From contig CAUYUJ010011558.1 in the NCBI GenBank assembly GCA_963575745.1, positions 806,280-870,279 of the forward strand: 64,000 bases of DNA, read 5' to 3'. Each line of letters starts with the position of its first letter. Position 1 is the first letter of the stretch. Position numbers and translations under genes: made by a program. This document shows positions 22,843-32,604 of the stretch, one piece after another. This stretch comes from Prorocentrum cordatum (Eukaryota; Sar; Dinophyceae; Prorocentrales; Prorocentraceae). The notes beneath the pieces are model-generated. The model was not told where the DNA came from and ran no database searches. It was given only the letters and a program-made list of their open reading frames with translations.

Positions 22843-23945
22843 TTCCCAAGCATCCTGTGGTGGTGGGTCCTCGTTTTGAAGAGAGCGCCCCGCGTTCTCA
22901 CTCCTCCTCCCCCTCCTTCTCCTCCTCCTCCTTCTCCTCCATTATCGTCACCAGCATCGCCACTCATTTCAGCCCATCCCTCACACGTTTCGTGGCCCCA
23001 TAGGGAGCTCCACCGAAGGCCTCAGTGGCTGCGTTCGCATGCGCCCGCCGCACTTTTTTCGGCACACTCCGCTCACGCTTCGTGGCCCCATAAGGAAGCT
23101 CCACCGAAGGCCCCAGTGACTGCGTTCGCATGCGCCCGCCGCACCCATTTTGACACACACCTTCCTTGTTTCGTGGCCCCGTAGGGAGCTCCACCGATGG
23201 CCCCAGTGGCTGCGTTCGCATGTGCCCGCCACATCCGTTTCGGCACACCACCCTCACACGCTTCGTGGCCCCATAGGGAGCTCCACCGAAGCCCCAGTGG
23301 CTGCGTTCGCATGCGCCCGCCGCACAAGTTTCGGCACACCCCTCACACGTTGCGGGGCCACATATGGAGTTCCACCGAAGGCCCCAGTGGCTGCGTCCGC
23401 GTGCGCCCGTCGCATTCTTTTCGGCACATCCCTCACACGTGTCGTGGCCCCGTAGGGAGCTCCACCCATGGCCCCAGTGGCTGCGTTCGCATGCGCCCGC
23501 CACACCCGTTTCGGCACATCCCTCACCCGTTTCGTGGCCCCATAGGGAGCTCCATTGAAGGCCCCAGTGGCTGCGTTCGCATGCGCCCGTCGCGCCCATT
23601 TCGGCACACCCCTCACACGCTTCGTGGCCCCACAGGGAGTTCCACCGAGGGCCCCAGTGGCTGCGTTCGCTTGCGCCCGTCGCGCCCATTTTGGCACACC
23701 CCTCACCAGCTTCGTGGCCCCACAGGTAGTTCCACCGAAGGCACCAGTGGCTGCGTCCGCGTGCGCCCGTCGCACCTATTTCGGCACACCCCTCACACGT
23801 TTCGTGGCCCCATAGGGAGCTCCTCCGAAGGCCCCAGTGGCTGCGTTCGCATGCGCCCGCCGCACCCGTTTCGGCACACCCCTCACACTTTTCTGGACCC
23901 AATAGGGACTCACATCTGCGTATGGTTAGGCCTTTCGCCAGGCTA
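22843..23945 (+). repeat. 90-bp satellite element S1 (leader, array, tail)
   Basis: The leader TTCCCAAGCATCCTGTGGTG followed by TCGTTTTGAAGAGAGCGCC starts at 22843. A short CCT tract follows, then about ten units of almost exactly 90 bp (starts near 22979, 23070, 23161, 23252, 23341, 23431, 23521, 23611, 23701 and 23791). Each unit carries CGTGGCCCCATAGGGAGCTC, CCGAAGGCCCCAGTGGCTGC and GTTCGCATGCGCCCGCC. The tail ATGGTTAGGCCTTTCGCC is at 23920. Both strands stay open through the array because 90 is divisible by 3. Confidence 0.9.
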
Positions 23946-24311
23946 ATTAGCAAAACATCTTTCGATATGATTTGTCTTCCAGTCAGCGATAGCGTGTCGT
24001 CAGAATGTTGTTTCTTAGAGGCCCTGGTTCTGGTCCTAGGGGAGTGCTTGATGGTCCCAGAGGCCACACCGCTAACCTGGGCGCTGTAGACAGCCAGAGA
24101 GTGACGCCCACTCCCGCGCGCTGCAGCCAGTAATCCCTGTGAGCAGGTACTCAGAGCTCGTCCCGCTTGACTGAAGTTTCTAGTCTTCGACTCAGCGTCG
24201 AAGCATGTCTTTTTGTATGAGGCGAAGAGAAAATCGGACATTGCTCCGAATGAGAGTTGCTGATTTGAGTTGAGTCGTCGTCGTCATCGTCGTCTTTGCC
24301 TCCCCCTGCAG

Positions 24312-24407
24312 GTCCAGGCGGGCGCGGACGGCGCGCAGTCGCGCAACCTGGACCACACTTCGGAGGTGTCGCTCACCAGCTTCGAGTCGCTCGTCAGCCT
24401 GGTGCAG
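24312..24407 (+). CDS. Candidate exon, helical protein segment
   Basis: The segment is preceded by a pyrimidine-rich acceptor (TTTGCCTCCCCCTGCAG, ending 24311) and followed by a GC donor (GCGTCC at 24408). Its 32 codons almost all end in G or C. The peptide starts VQAGADGAQSRNLDHTSE and ends SLTSFESLVSLVQ. It begins and ends in phase 0, so it can join the candidate at 17539 upstream and the one at 26192 downstream without breaking the frame. Composition suggests a helical, perhaps coiled-coil, region. The family is not recognised. This is one of the two best-supported exon calls on the plus strand in this half of the window. Confidence 0.5.
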
Positions 24408-24419
24408 GCGTCCGCCAGA

Positions 24420-24740
24420 GAGTCGCCGTCGCCCTCGATTCCCTTCCTCCCTCCTCCTCATCCTCCATCCTCCTCCGTCCTCGTTCCTCCTCCCTCGCTC
24501 CCTCTCGTCCTCCCTCCTTATGCCTCTCTCTTCCCGCTTCCTTGCCTCCCTCTCGCCTCGTTCCTCCTCCTCTTCCTCCCGCCCCCAGTTCTCCTCAGTG
24601 CGCGCTGCACACGGGGGGGAGGGGGAGTGCGGAGGAGGATGGGGGTGGGGAGCAGTGCATATAAGTAGGGGGAGGATGAGTTGGGGGATGAGGGGGAGGA
24701 GGATGATGATGATGAGGAGGAGGGGGGGCAGCGAATCAGA
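24420..24740. repeat. CCT-rich tract then GGA-rich tract
   Basis: A pyrimidine tract (24425-24600) is followed by a purine GGA/GAT tract (24660-24740), giving opposite strand asymmetry within 300 bp. Confidence 0.8.
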
Positions 24741-24840
24741 AGGAGGGTGGGGGGAGCAGGAGCAAGAGGAGCTCGGACTCCTGTCCTGCCGCCGCAGGCC
24801 CTCTGCGCGAGCCGCCCTTCCCCCCCCCCCCCTCTCGCAG

Positions 24841-25037
24841 GAGGCCCCTGTTGCCCCGGGGGGCGAGCCAACGGGGGGGGAGCGCCGCCCGCCGCCCTGC
24901 GGTGGCCCCTGGACGGGAGTCTCCACCCACCGCAGGTTCCTCACCAGGGGCGAGCCGCTTCGCGAGCTGGCCGCCGTCCCTCCCCCCTGCCATGCACATG
25001 GTGGCGCTCGCCGGCATGGATAAGTCCGACGGCGCGT
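24841..25037 (+). CDS. Weak candidate exon
   Basis: A strong pyrimidine-AG edge (CCCCCCTCTCGCAG, ending 24840) and a good GTGAGT donor (25038) bound this GC-rich segment. However, no single frame is convincing over its whole length: one frame gives FLTRGEPLRELAAV but then stops, while another gives HMVALAGMDKSDG up to the donor. It may contain one shorter exon or be spurious. Confidence 0.25.
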
Positions 25038-25989
25038 GAGTGGTCGCCGACGTCGTCCACACGGTCGGGGGGTCCTGCTCCCCAGGTGGAGTCAGGCCCC
25101 TCGTCGCTCGGTTGCGGCCGAGCGTTTTCGGAGGGGGCCAGTCGCCCCCCTCTGTGGCGCGCTCATCATCATCTCTCTGGTGTTGCCAGAGGCTTCGCTT
25201 AGCCTCCCCTTTTCCATCCTTCTGCGGTGCTTCATTCGCCGTGCAGTGGTCCTGAGCTGCTCGACCGACCTGCACACTGCACGCTCGCCGGATCCGCAAC
25301 AAACCAAAAGTGTTGCCAGGGTGTCCCTGGCCCAAGGCGCCCCCCAGAATATCCCAGGAGGCCCCCGCGGCCTTCTAGAGCACCCCATCACGAGGCCAAG
25401 AGGGCCCCAGTGGCTCCCCAACGCACTGAAAGCTAATTAGGGACATCATGGGCCAGGGGCACCTTCAGTAGCCCCCAACTGTCGACTACGCGTGCCCAGA
25501 CCTCCTCGCGTCATTGGGGGCCTTACCTGGCCCCTCGGGGCCCTTGCTCGGCCCTGGGACCATCACCAGACGACCGCGGCGTGAGAGAAGTCTCGACGTC
25601 GGAGGTGTGGTAAGAGTGGCCCTTCGCCGGAGTGACCTTTGGTGCGCGGGGCTTGGGCGTCGCGTCATGGGGGGCGATAAATGGGGGGTTGCATGGGTTT
25701 CAGAAGGGGGGCCCTTCAGGGTCCCTTAAGGGGCTCTGCTGCAGGGCCCAGAAGGGGCCTCAAAAACTAGAGAATGTCATTTCTTTCTCCCCGAATTCAT
25801 TGCCCCCACACACAAACACACACACAAACACAAAAAAAAAAAAAAAATGACGGGGCTGGGGGGGGGGGCAAACCCAGGATTGCATTCCGCTATGTTGTCG
25901 CACCAAGCCCGTGTCCTGCAGGCCGCGCGCCCGATTTCTTTCTTGGCGGGGGTACTCCTGGGAGTGGCCGATTCGTTAGGTTTCCGTAC

Positions 25990-26191
25990 CTTTGTGATCC
26001 CCCTTCCTCCCACTCCTTCCGTTTGTCTCCTCTTCTTCCTTCTCCTTCTCCTCCTCCTCTTCCTCCTCCTCCCCGTTATTTTTCCTCCTCCTCCTCCCGC
26101 TATTTCTGTTCGTTTCCCCTCCCTCATTCTCAGTTCCCCCCCCCCTTGTCTCCTCCCCCCTGCCCTCCCTCCTCCCTCTCACCCTCTGCAG
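25990..26191. repeat. CCT-rich pyrimidine tract
   Basis: About 200 bp of CTC/CCT ending in CACCCTCTGCAG directly before the exon candidate at 26192. It is suited to act as a polypyrimidine tract. A poly-A run (25832-25846) with CA repeats lies upstream. Confidence 0.8.
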
Positions 26192-26266
26192 GAGATCGCG
26201 GCAGTCCGCGAGTCGAAGGAGAAGGACATAGTCGCGCTCTACCAGGACCCAGCGCCGAGCTCGCGG
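26192..26266 (+). CDS. Candidate exon (EIAAVRESKEKDIVALYQD...)
   Basis: Twenty-five codons between CTGCAG (ending 26191) and a GC donor (GCCGCA at 26267) read EIAAVRESKEKDIVALYQD followed by PAPSSR. Phase 0 at both ends. Joined to the candidate at 24312 it continues a charged helix. The conserved leader of satellite element S2 begins only 12 bp after the donor. The function is unknown, but the splice edges, phase agreement and protein-like composition make it a good candidate. Confidence 0.5.
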
Positions 26267-26278
26267 GCCGCACTCGCT

Positions 26279-27478
26279 TGTGTTCCCAACCATCCTATGG
26301 TGTTGGGTTCTCGTTTTGGAAAGACAGCGCCCCGCGTGCCTTCCATCCCGCTGCCCTCTCCTGCTCCTCCTCCCCCTCCTCTTCCCTCCCACTTTGGCAC
26401 GCCCCTCACACGCTTCGTGGCCCCACAAGGGAGCTCCAACGAAGGCCACAGAGGCTGCGTTCGCATGCGCCGACAGCACCCATACCGGCACACCCCACGT
26501 TTACGTCGTGGAAACACAGGAAGCTCCACCGAAGGCCCCAGTGGCTGCGTTCGCATGCGCCCACCGAACCCGTTTCAGTATACCACCACACGTTTCGTGG
26601 CCCCATCGGGAGCCCCATCGAAGGCCCCTAGTGGCTGCGCTCGCATGCGCCCGCCGCGTTCATGCCGGCACATCCCTCACACGTTTCGTGGCCCCATATG
26701 GAGCTACACCGAGGCCCTAATGGTTGCGTCCGCATGCGCCCACCGCACCGATTTCGGCACACCCCTCACGCGTGTCGTGACCCCACAACGAACTCAACCG
26801 AAGGCCCCAGCGGTTGCTTTCGCATGCGCCCGCCCCGCCTATTCCGGCACATCCCTCATACGTTTCGCGGTCCCATCAGGAGCGCCACCGAAGGCCCCAG
26901 TGGCGGTGTTCGTATGCGTCCGCCCCACCCATGTCGGCTTACCACACGCATACACGCTTCGTGGACCCATATGGTGCATCACGGAAGGCCGCAGTGGTTG
27001 CGTTTGTACGCGCCCACACCCCTCACGTGCGTCGTGATCTCAAAAGGAGCTCAACCGAAGGCCCCACCGGCGGTGTTCGCATGCGCTCGCCCCGCCTATT
27101 TCGGCACCCCCCTCATACGTTTCGCGGTCCAATAAGGAGCGCCACCACAGGCCCCAGTGGCGGTGTTCGCATGCGCCCGCCCCACCCATGCCGGCTCACC
27201 ACACACACACACACAAGTCACGCGGTTCCATAAGGAGCGCCACCGAAAGCCCCAGTGGCGGTGTTCGCATACGCTCGCCCCGCTTATGTCGGCACACCCC
27301 TCACACACTTCGCGGTCCCAGAAGGCACGCCACCGAAGGCCCCAGTGGCGTTGTTCGCATGCGTCCGCCCCACCCATCTCGGCTCACCACACACACACGT
27401 TTAGTGGCCCCGTAGGGAGCTCCGCCAGACACGATGTGCACACCTGGGTTACACTTCCACATGGTTGGGTCCGTTGGC
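26279..27478 (+). repeat. 90-bp satellite element S2
   Basis: Leader TTCCCAACCATCCTATGGTG and TCGTTTTGGAAAGACAGCG at about 26282, a CT-rich stretch, then about twelve units of 85-92 bp (26400-27415). Tail GTGCACACCTGGGTTACAC and ATGGTTGGGTCCGTTGGCG end at 27478. Two units contain a CA expansion at about 27200 and 27390. Element S3 starts immediately after. Confidence 0.9.
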
Positions 27479-27482
27479 GAAC

Positions 27483-29125
27483 TGTTCCCAATCATCCTGT
27501 GGTGTCAGGCCTTCGGTTTGAAGGGAGAGCGCCCCGCGTCTCCTGAACTCCTCATCCGCTTCCCCCCTTCTTCCATGTGTGCCTCTGCCGTACGCACCAG
27601 TCATCCATGTCGGCACACCCCTCATACGCTTCGTGAACCCACTGGGGAGCTCCACCGGAGGCCCCATTGGTTGCGAGCCCATGCGCCCACCGCAATCATT
27701 CCGGCACACCTTTCAATCGTTCCGTGGTTGCGTTCGTATGCGCCGACCGCACCCATGTTGGCACACCCCGCATTCATGTCGTGGCAACATCAGGTGCTCC
27801 ACCGAAGGCCCCATTGGCTGCGTTCGCATGTGCCCACCGCACATATGTCGGCACACCCCGCATTCATTTCGTGGCAACATTAGGAGCTCCACCGGAGGCC
27901 CCACTGGCTGCATTCGCACGCGCCCACCGCACCCATGTCGGCACACCTTTCAAAGTTCCATGGCTCCATAAGAAGCCCCACCGAAGGCCCGAACGGTAGC
28001 GTTCGCATGCGCCCACGGCGCCCATTTCGACACACCCCTCACACGCTTCGTGGTCTCATAGGGAGTTCCAACGAAGGCCTCAGTGGCAGCGCTCGCTTGC
28101 GCCCACCGCGCCCATTTCGGCACACCCCAAACAAGCATTGTTGCCCCATAGGGAGCTCAACCGAAGGCCTCAATGGCTGCGTTCGCACGCGCCCACCGCA
28201 CCCATGTTGGCACACCCCTCACACGTTTCTTCGTGGCCCCATGGGGAGCTCCACCGAAGGCCCCAGCGGTTGCGTTCGCATGCGCCCGCTGCACCCATGC
28301 CGACGCACCCCTCACACGTTTTCGTGGCCCCATCGTTAACTCCACCGAAAGCCCCAGTGGCTGCGTTCGCATTGCCTACCGCACCCATTTCGGCACACCC
28401 CTCACATTCTTCGTGGCCCTACAGGGAATCCCACCGAAGGCACCGGCGGTTGCGTTCGCATGTGCCCACCGCACCCGTTTCCGAACACCCCTCACACGTT
28501 TCGAGGCCACATAGAGAGTCTAACGAAATCCCCAGTGGCTGCGCACGCATGCGCCCACCGCACCCATTTCGGCACACCCCTCACACGCTTCGTGGCCTCA
28601 TCGGGATCTCCCCAGAAGGCCGCCGTGGCGATGTTCGCATGCGTCCGCCCCGCTTATTTCGGCACACCACTCACACGCTTCTTGGCCCCATAGGAGCTCC
28701 ACCGAAGGCTCCAGGGTCAGTGTTCGCATGCGTCCGCCCCACCATTTTCGGCTCACCACTCACACGCTTCAGGGCCCCATAGGCAGCGCCACGCAAGACT
28801 CCGGCGCCGTTGTTCGCATGCGTCCGCCCCGCCGATTTCGGTACATCCTTCACACGCTTCGTAGCCCCATAGGGAGCGCCACAGAAGGCCTCCGTGGCGG
28901 TGTTCGCATGCGCCCGCCCCACCCATTTCGGTGTACCCCTCGCCCGTGCCGTGGCCTCAGAGGAAACTCCACCGAAAGCCCCAGAGGCTGCGCACGCATG
29001 CGCCCACCGCGCCCATGTTGGCACACCCCTCACACGTTTCGTGGCCCCATCGGGAGCTCCACCGAATACGATATTCACACTTGCGTTACCCACAACCTTA
29101 TATGGTAGGGTACTTCGCCAGGCTG
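27483..29125 (+). repeat. 90-bp satellite element S3
   Basis: Leader TTCCCAATCATCCTGTGGTG at 27484 and GGTTTGAAGGGAGAGCGCC, then about sixteen units (27600-29060). Tail ATATTCACACTTGCGTTACC and ATGGTAGGGTACTTCGCC end near 29120. Head-to-tail with S2, it is the longest array of the family here. A minus-strand frame runs through many of its units. Confidence 0.9.
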
Positions 29126-29389
29126 ATTTGTTTTTTAGGGGGCAGGGGGTGTTGTGGCTGTTGTTGCTTCAACGGGGAATATGCCCTTTTTGTGTTGCAG
29201 TGTGTTTGGGTGTAGTTGTTGCGTTTGGCGTGCACTTGGCCGTGCGCTGCGTAGTCAGTGTGTTGTACAACTATTTGTTATGCGTGTGTATGTGTAAGTT
29301 GTATATGTGTATTCGTATGTGTTGTTTGGTTTGTTTGGTTCCCTATATTATTTGTATATAGGCATGTGTATATCATTATCAGAATGAGG
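29126..29389. other. GT-rich stretch without a supported gene
   Basis: T/G-rich unique-looking sequence (TGTTGTGGCTGTTGTTGC, GTGTTGTTTGGTTTG). Frames are Cys/Val-rich and not convincing. Confidence 0.4.
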
Positions 29390-29735
29390 GGGCCGAACGG
29401 TCATTCACTGCCCCTGGGCGCGTGGCTGAAGTGGGAGTCTGCGGTGCGGAGTATTCTTGGTGTAGTTGTTGTGGTGGTGGTTGTTGTGTGTTATTGTCTG
29501 TGGTGGTGGTGTTGTCGTTGTCATTGTCGTTGTCGTTATTGTTGCTATTGCTGGTGATGGTGTCTTTTGTGTTGATTGTGTTGATGCTTTCGTCGCTGTT
29601 GATGTGGTGGTGGTTGATGTCGTTGTTGTTATTGTTGTGGGTCTTGGTTGGTGTAATTGTTGTTCGTGTTGTTGGTATTGCTGTTGTTGTGGTTGTGGTT
29701 GTGGTTGTTGGTGTTGTTGTTGCTGTTGTTGTTGC

Positions 29736-29819
<84 letters not shown>

Positions 29820-30056
29820 GTGTGTTGCTTGTTGTTTGTTGTTTGTTGTTCGTTGCCGTAGTCCCTCCCGCGACCCGGCCCGCGACCACCCGCGACCCAC
29901 CCGCGACCCACCCGCGACCCACCCCGCGACTCACCCCGCGATTCACCCCGCGACTCACTCGAGACTCGGCCCGCGACCCACCCGCGATCTACCGCGACTC
30001 ACCCACTTGCTCTGGCGAAAAATTCGGCGCCTGCGGCGTGCTCGTTGCCAGAGCGA
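29390..30056 (+). repeat. Composite satellite copy 3
   Basis: Class-A leader (GGGCCGAACGGTCATTCACT ... GTGGCTGAAGTGGGAG, 29390-29455), long GTT tract (29458-29850), CGACCCACCCG minisatellite (29868-30003), then the tail TCGGCGCCTGCGGCGTGCTC. The next copy begins immediately. Confidence 0.85.
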
Positions 30057-30200
30057 GGGGGCCGAACAGAGATTTACTGTCCCTGGGCGCGTGGCTGAAA
30101 TGAAATTATGCGGTGCGAATTGTTGTTGTTATTGTTATTGCATTGTCATTGGTATTCTCGGTTAGTGTTGTTGGTGGTGGTGTTGTTGTTGTCGTTGAAG

Positions 30201-30238
<38 letters not shown>

Positions 30239-30830
30239 GCTGTTGTTCTTTGTTATTTGTTATTTGCTGTTTGTTGTCGTTGTTGCCCAACGACCTGGCC
30301 CGCGACCCACCCGCGACCCACCCACCCGCGACCCACCCGCGACCCCCCTGCGACCCGGCCGCGACCCACCCGCGACCCGGCCCGCGAACCACCCCGCGAC
30401 CCGCCCGCGACCCACCCGCAACCCACCCGCGACCCACCCGCGACCCACCTGCGACCCAGCCGCGACTGGGTCCGCGATCCACCCGCGACCCAACTGCGAC
30501 CCACCCGCGACACACCCGCGACCTCCCCGCGACCCACTCGCGACCCACCCGAGACCCGGCCCGCGACCCACCCTGCGACCCGCCCGCGACCCACCCGCGA
30601 CCCACCCGCCACTCAACTGCGACCCAGTCCGCGACCCAACTGCGACCCACCCGCGACCCATCCGTGACCTGGCCCTCGACCAACCCGCGACTTACCCGCG
30701 ACACACCCGCGACCCACCCGCGACGCACCTTGTGACCCACCCTCCTTGTTTTAACAAAGACATTGGCGCTTGCGGCGAGCTCGTTGCATACTTTGTAAGA
30801 GTTCAGCGCTTGCGGCGGGTTTCTTCAAAG
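30057..30830 (+). repeat. Composite satellite copy 4
   Basis: Class-A leader (GGGCCGAACAGAGATTTACT ... GTGGCTGAAATGAAATT), GTT tract (30118-30290), CGACCCACCCG minisatellite of ~450 bp (30298-30745), then a tail with TTAACAAAGACATTGGCGC and two CGCTTGCGGCG words. It is tandem with copy 3. Confidence 0.85.
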
Positions 30831-31060
30831 ATGCCCCGTTGGAAGACAACCGCTTGAAAATCATGAACCGTGCCAGAACGCAATTCCTGGGATTTCTACT
30901 CAGTCGTGTCAGAGCACCGTTTCTGGGACTTCAACTCTGCGAGTCAACACAACCGTGGCGCCCTAACAGTCCTACATCGTGCCCAAACACCATTGTGGGG
31001 ACGTTACCCATGAGAATCCTTGAAGCCGTTGTAAACTCGTAACACGAATGTGCGCGGCGC

Positions 31061-31154
31061 TTAGGCGAGGGCCACGTTTCGAAAGGCAACCACCCTCCGT
31101 CCGAGGAGGAGGATCAGGAGTAGAAGGAGAAGACCCACGAAGAGCATGACGTAA
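31061..31154 (-). CDS. Terminal exon with C-terminal transmembrane helix
   Basis: On the minus strand a pyrimidine-rich acceptor (CCCTCTCTAACAG) precedes a short frame: one base completing a Ser codon, then a membrane segment (YVMLFVGLLLLLLILLLG), the basic flank RRVVAFRNVALA and a TAA stop at 31061-31063. The reading phase fits exactly to the exon at 31334-31483 across a 179-nt GTAAGT...AG intron. The protein would be tail-anchored or have a last transmembrane helix with a short basic C-terminus. The family is not recognised. The part of this gene upstream of 31483 would lie towards higher coordinates, where satellite S4 and the retrotransposon now sit. Confidence 0.5.
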
Positions 31155-31333
31155 CTGTTAGAGAGGGAGTCGTACTGAGCCTCCCCCGCCAGTTATGTTT
31201 CTCTTCTCAGGACTCCGAGTGCCAGCAAGCACACGTACCTCTCGCACTGATTGCTTGCATCTAAATGTGTTTTGCTGCCATGCGCTACCCCGACGCCACC
31301 TGCGCTCCCTTCCGACATCCGCCGAGCACTTAC

Positions 31334-31483
31334 CTGACCACAAGCCGCGAGGACGGACCCTTGCGGGCACTGCCGGGCCCCGTCCAGCGGCTTTCCTGAA
31401 CCTTACGAGGGGTCCCTCCGTCAAGCGCCCCCCCCGGCGAATGCCCTGGGCATTCCCCGAGCGGTCCACAGAGCAGACGCCCC
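31334..31483 (-). CDS. Penultimate exon of the minus-strand membrane-protein gene
   Basis: The exon is bounded by CGGGGTCTCTTCCCCAG upstream (minus strand) and a near-consensus donor CAG/GTAAGT (intron 31155-31333). It has 150 nt: one base, 49 codons, two bases. The frame reads GRLLCGPLGECPGHSPGG and later RKVQESRWTGPGSARKG, ending in phase 2 as the terminal exon requires. It is rich in Gly, Pro, Arg and Ser and carries no recognised domain. The strong donor and phase match are the main support; an upstream exon was not found. Confidence 0.45.
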
Positions 31484-31526
31484 CTGGGGAAGAGACCCCG
31501 ACACTGACTTGAGCACAGCGCTTCTA

Positions 31527-32135
31527 TTCCCAACCATCCTGTGGTGACGGGTCTTCGTTTTGAAGAGACAGCGCCCCGCGTCCTCATCTTCTCTCCTATT
31601 CGCCCTCTTCCTCCTCCAATTCCTTGCCTCTGCCCTCCGCCTGTCTCTGTTTCGGCATACCCCTTGCACGCTTGGTGGCCCCATAGGGAGCAACGCCGAA
31701 GGCCCCAATGGCAGCGCCCGCATGCGGTTCCACCTTTCAATTTCGGCGCACCCCCCACACGTTTCTTGTCCCCCTGGGGAGCTCCACCTGAGGCTCCAGC
31801 GGCAGCGCCCGCATGCTGTTGCACCCTCACTTCGGCGCACCCCTCACACCGTTCGTGGCCCCACAGGGAGCTCCACCGAAGGCCCCAGCGGCAGCGCCCG
31901 CATGCAGTTCCACCCAATCGAAGGCCCCAGTGGCAGCGCTCGCATGCAGTTCCGCCCTCCCATTTCCTCGCATGCCTCATACGCCTCGTGGCACGATAGG
32001 GAGCTCCACCTAAGGCCCTATTGGTTGCGTTCGCAGGCCGCCGCCACCCCACTTAAGCGAACCCTCCAACGTTTTGGGGCTCCATGGGGAGCTCCACCTG
32101 AGGCCCCAATGGCCGCATGCCGCTGCCATCCCACA
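31527..32135 (+). repeat. 90-bp satellite element S4
   Basis: Leader TTCCCAACCATCCTGTGGTG at 31528 with TCGTTTTGAAGAGACAGCG, a CT-rich stretch, then five to six units (31660-32120) of a subtype with CAGCGCCCGCATGC. The usual tail is absent. Instead, the 158-bp direct repeat begins at 32145. Confidence 0.85.
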
Positions 32136-32144
32136 TGCGGTTTC

Positions 32145-32310
32145 ACTCACCATACAACTTGTTGCTGTGGAGGGAAGGTGGGAGGGATGATGAGGGACAG
32201 GTAGGGTCAGGGAGGTTTGTACTTGCGATGTCTCCCCGTCAGGGCTTGGTGCATTTTCCGTTCACACGTGATGTTGTTTATGTTGCGCTTGATGTGTCAT
32301 TGGGTGTTCG
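32145..32310 (+). repeat. Left ~160-bp direct repeat flanking the DIRS-like element
   Basis: The sequence from TCACCATACAACTTG through GGGACAGGTAGGGTCAGGGA to TTTATGTTGCGCTTGATGTG is nearly identical to 39324-39508. The two copies lie ~7.2 kb apart in the same orientation and bracket the Gag-RT-RNase H-recombinase block. They may be terminal or split direct repeats of the element. Confidence 0.85.
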
Positions 32311-32604
32311 TGTGTCATTGTCAGATGGGGCCTACGGGTCGCCCCGCATCGCCGATGTATCGCCGATGCGGCTCGATGTGGAGCCCGATTTTCTCTGCGC
32401 CGTCGGCGCCGATGCATCGTCGACGTCACCGATGCATCGGCGATGCGGCGCGATCCTCCGATCCCCAATTGCCAGCCTGTTTGCACACGAGTGCTTGTAT
32501 CCATGATTATTTGTGTTTGCTTGTATTGCCGCACACGAGTGCTACGGCCATGTCTTAATGAACGACGCACACGAGTGCTCGAGTGAGCAGGCTGGCCGGG
32601 TGCC

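Noticed and set aside
22964-29093. CRISPR-like regular array
   Set aside because: The whole 90-bp unit repeats, with no short conserved repeat alternating with unique spacers, and the context is eukaryotic.
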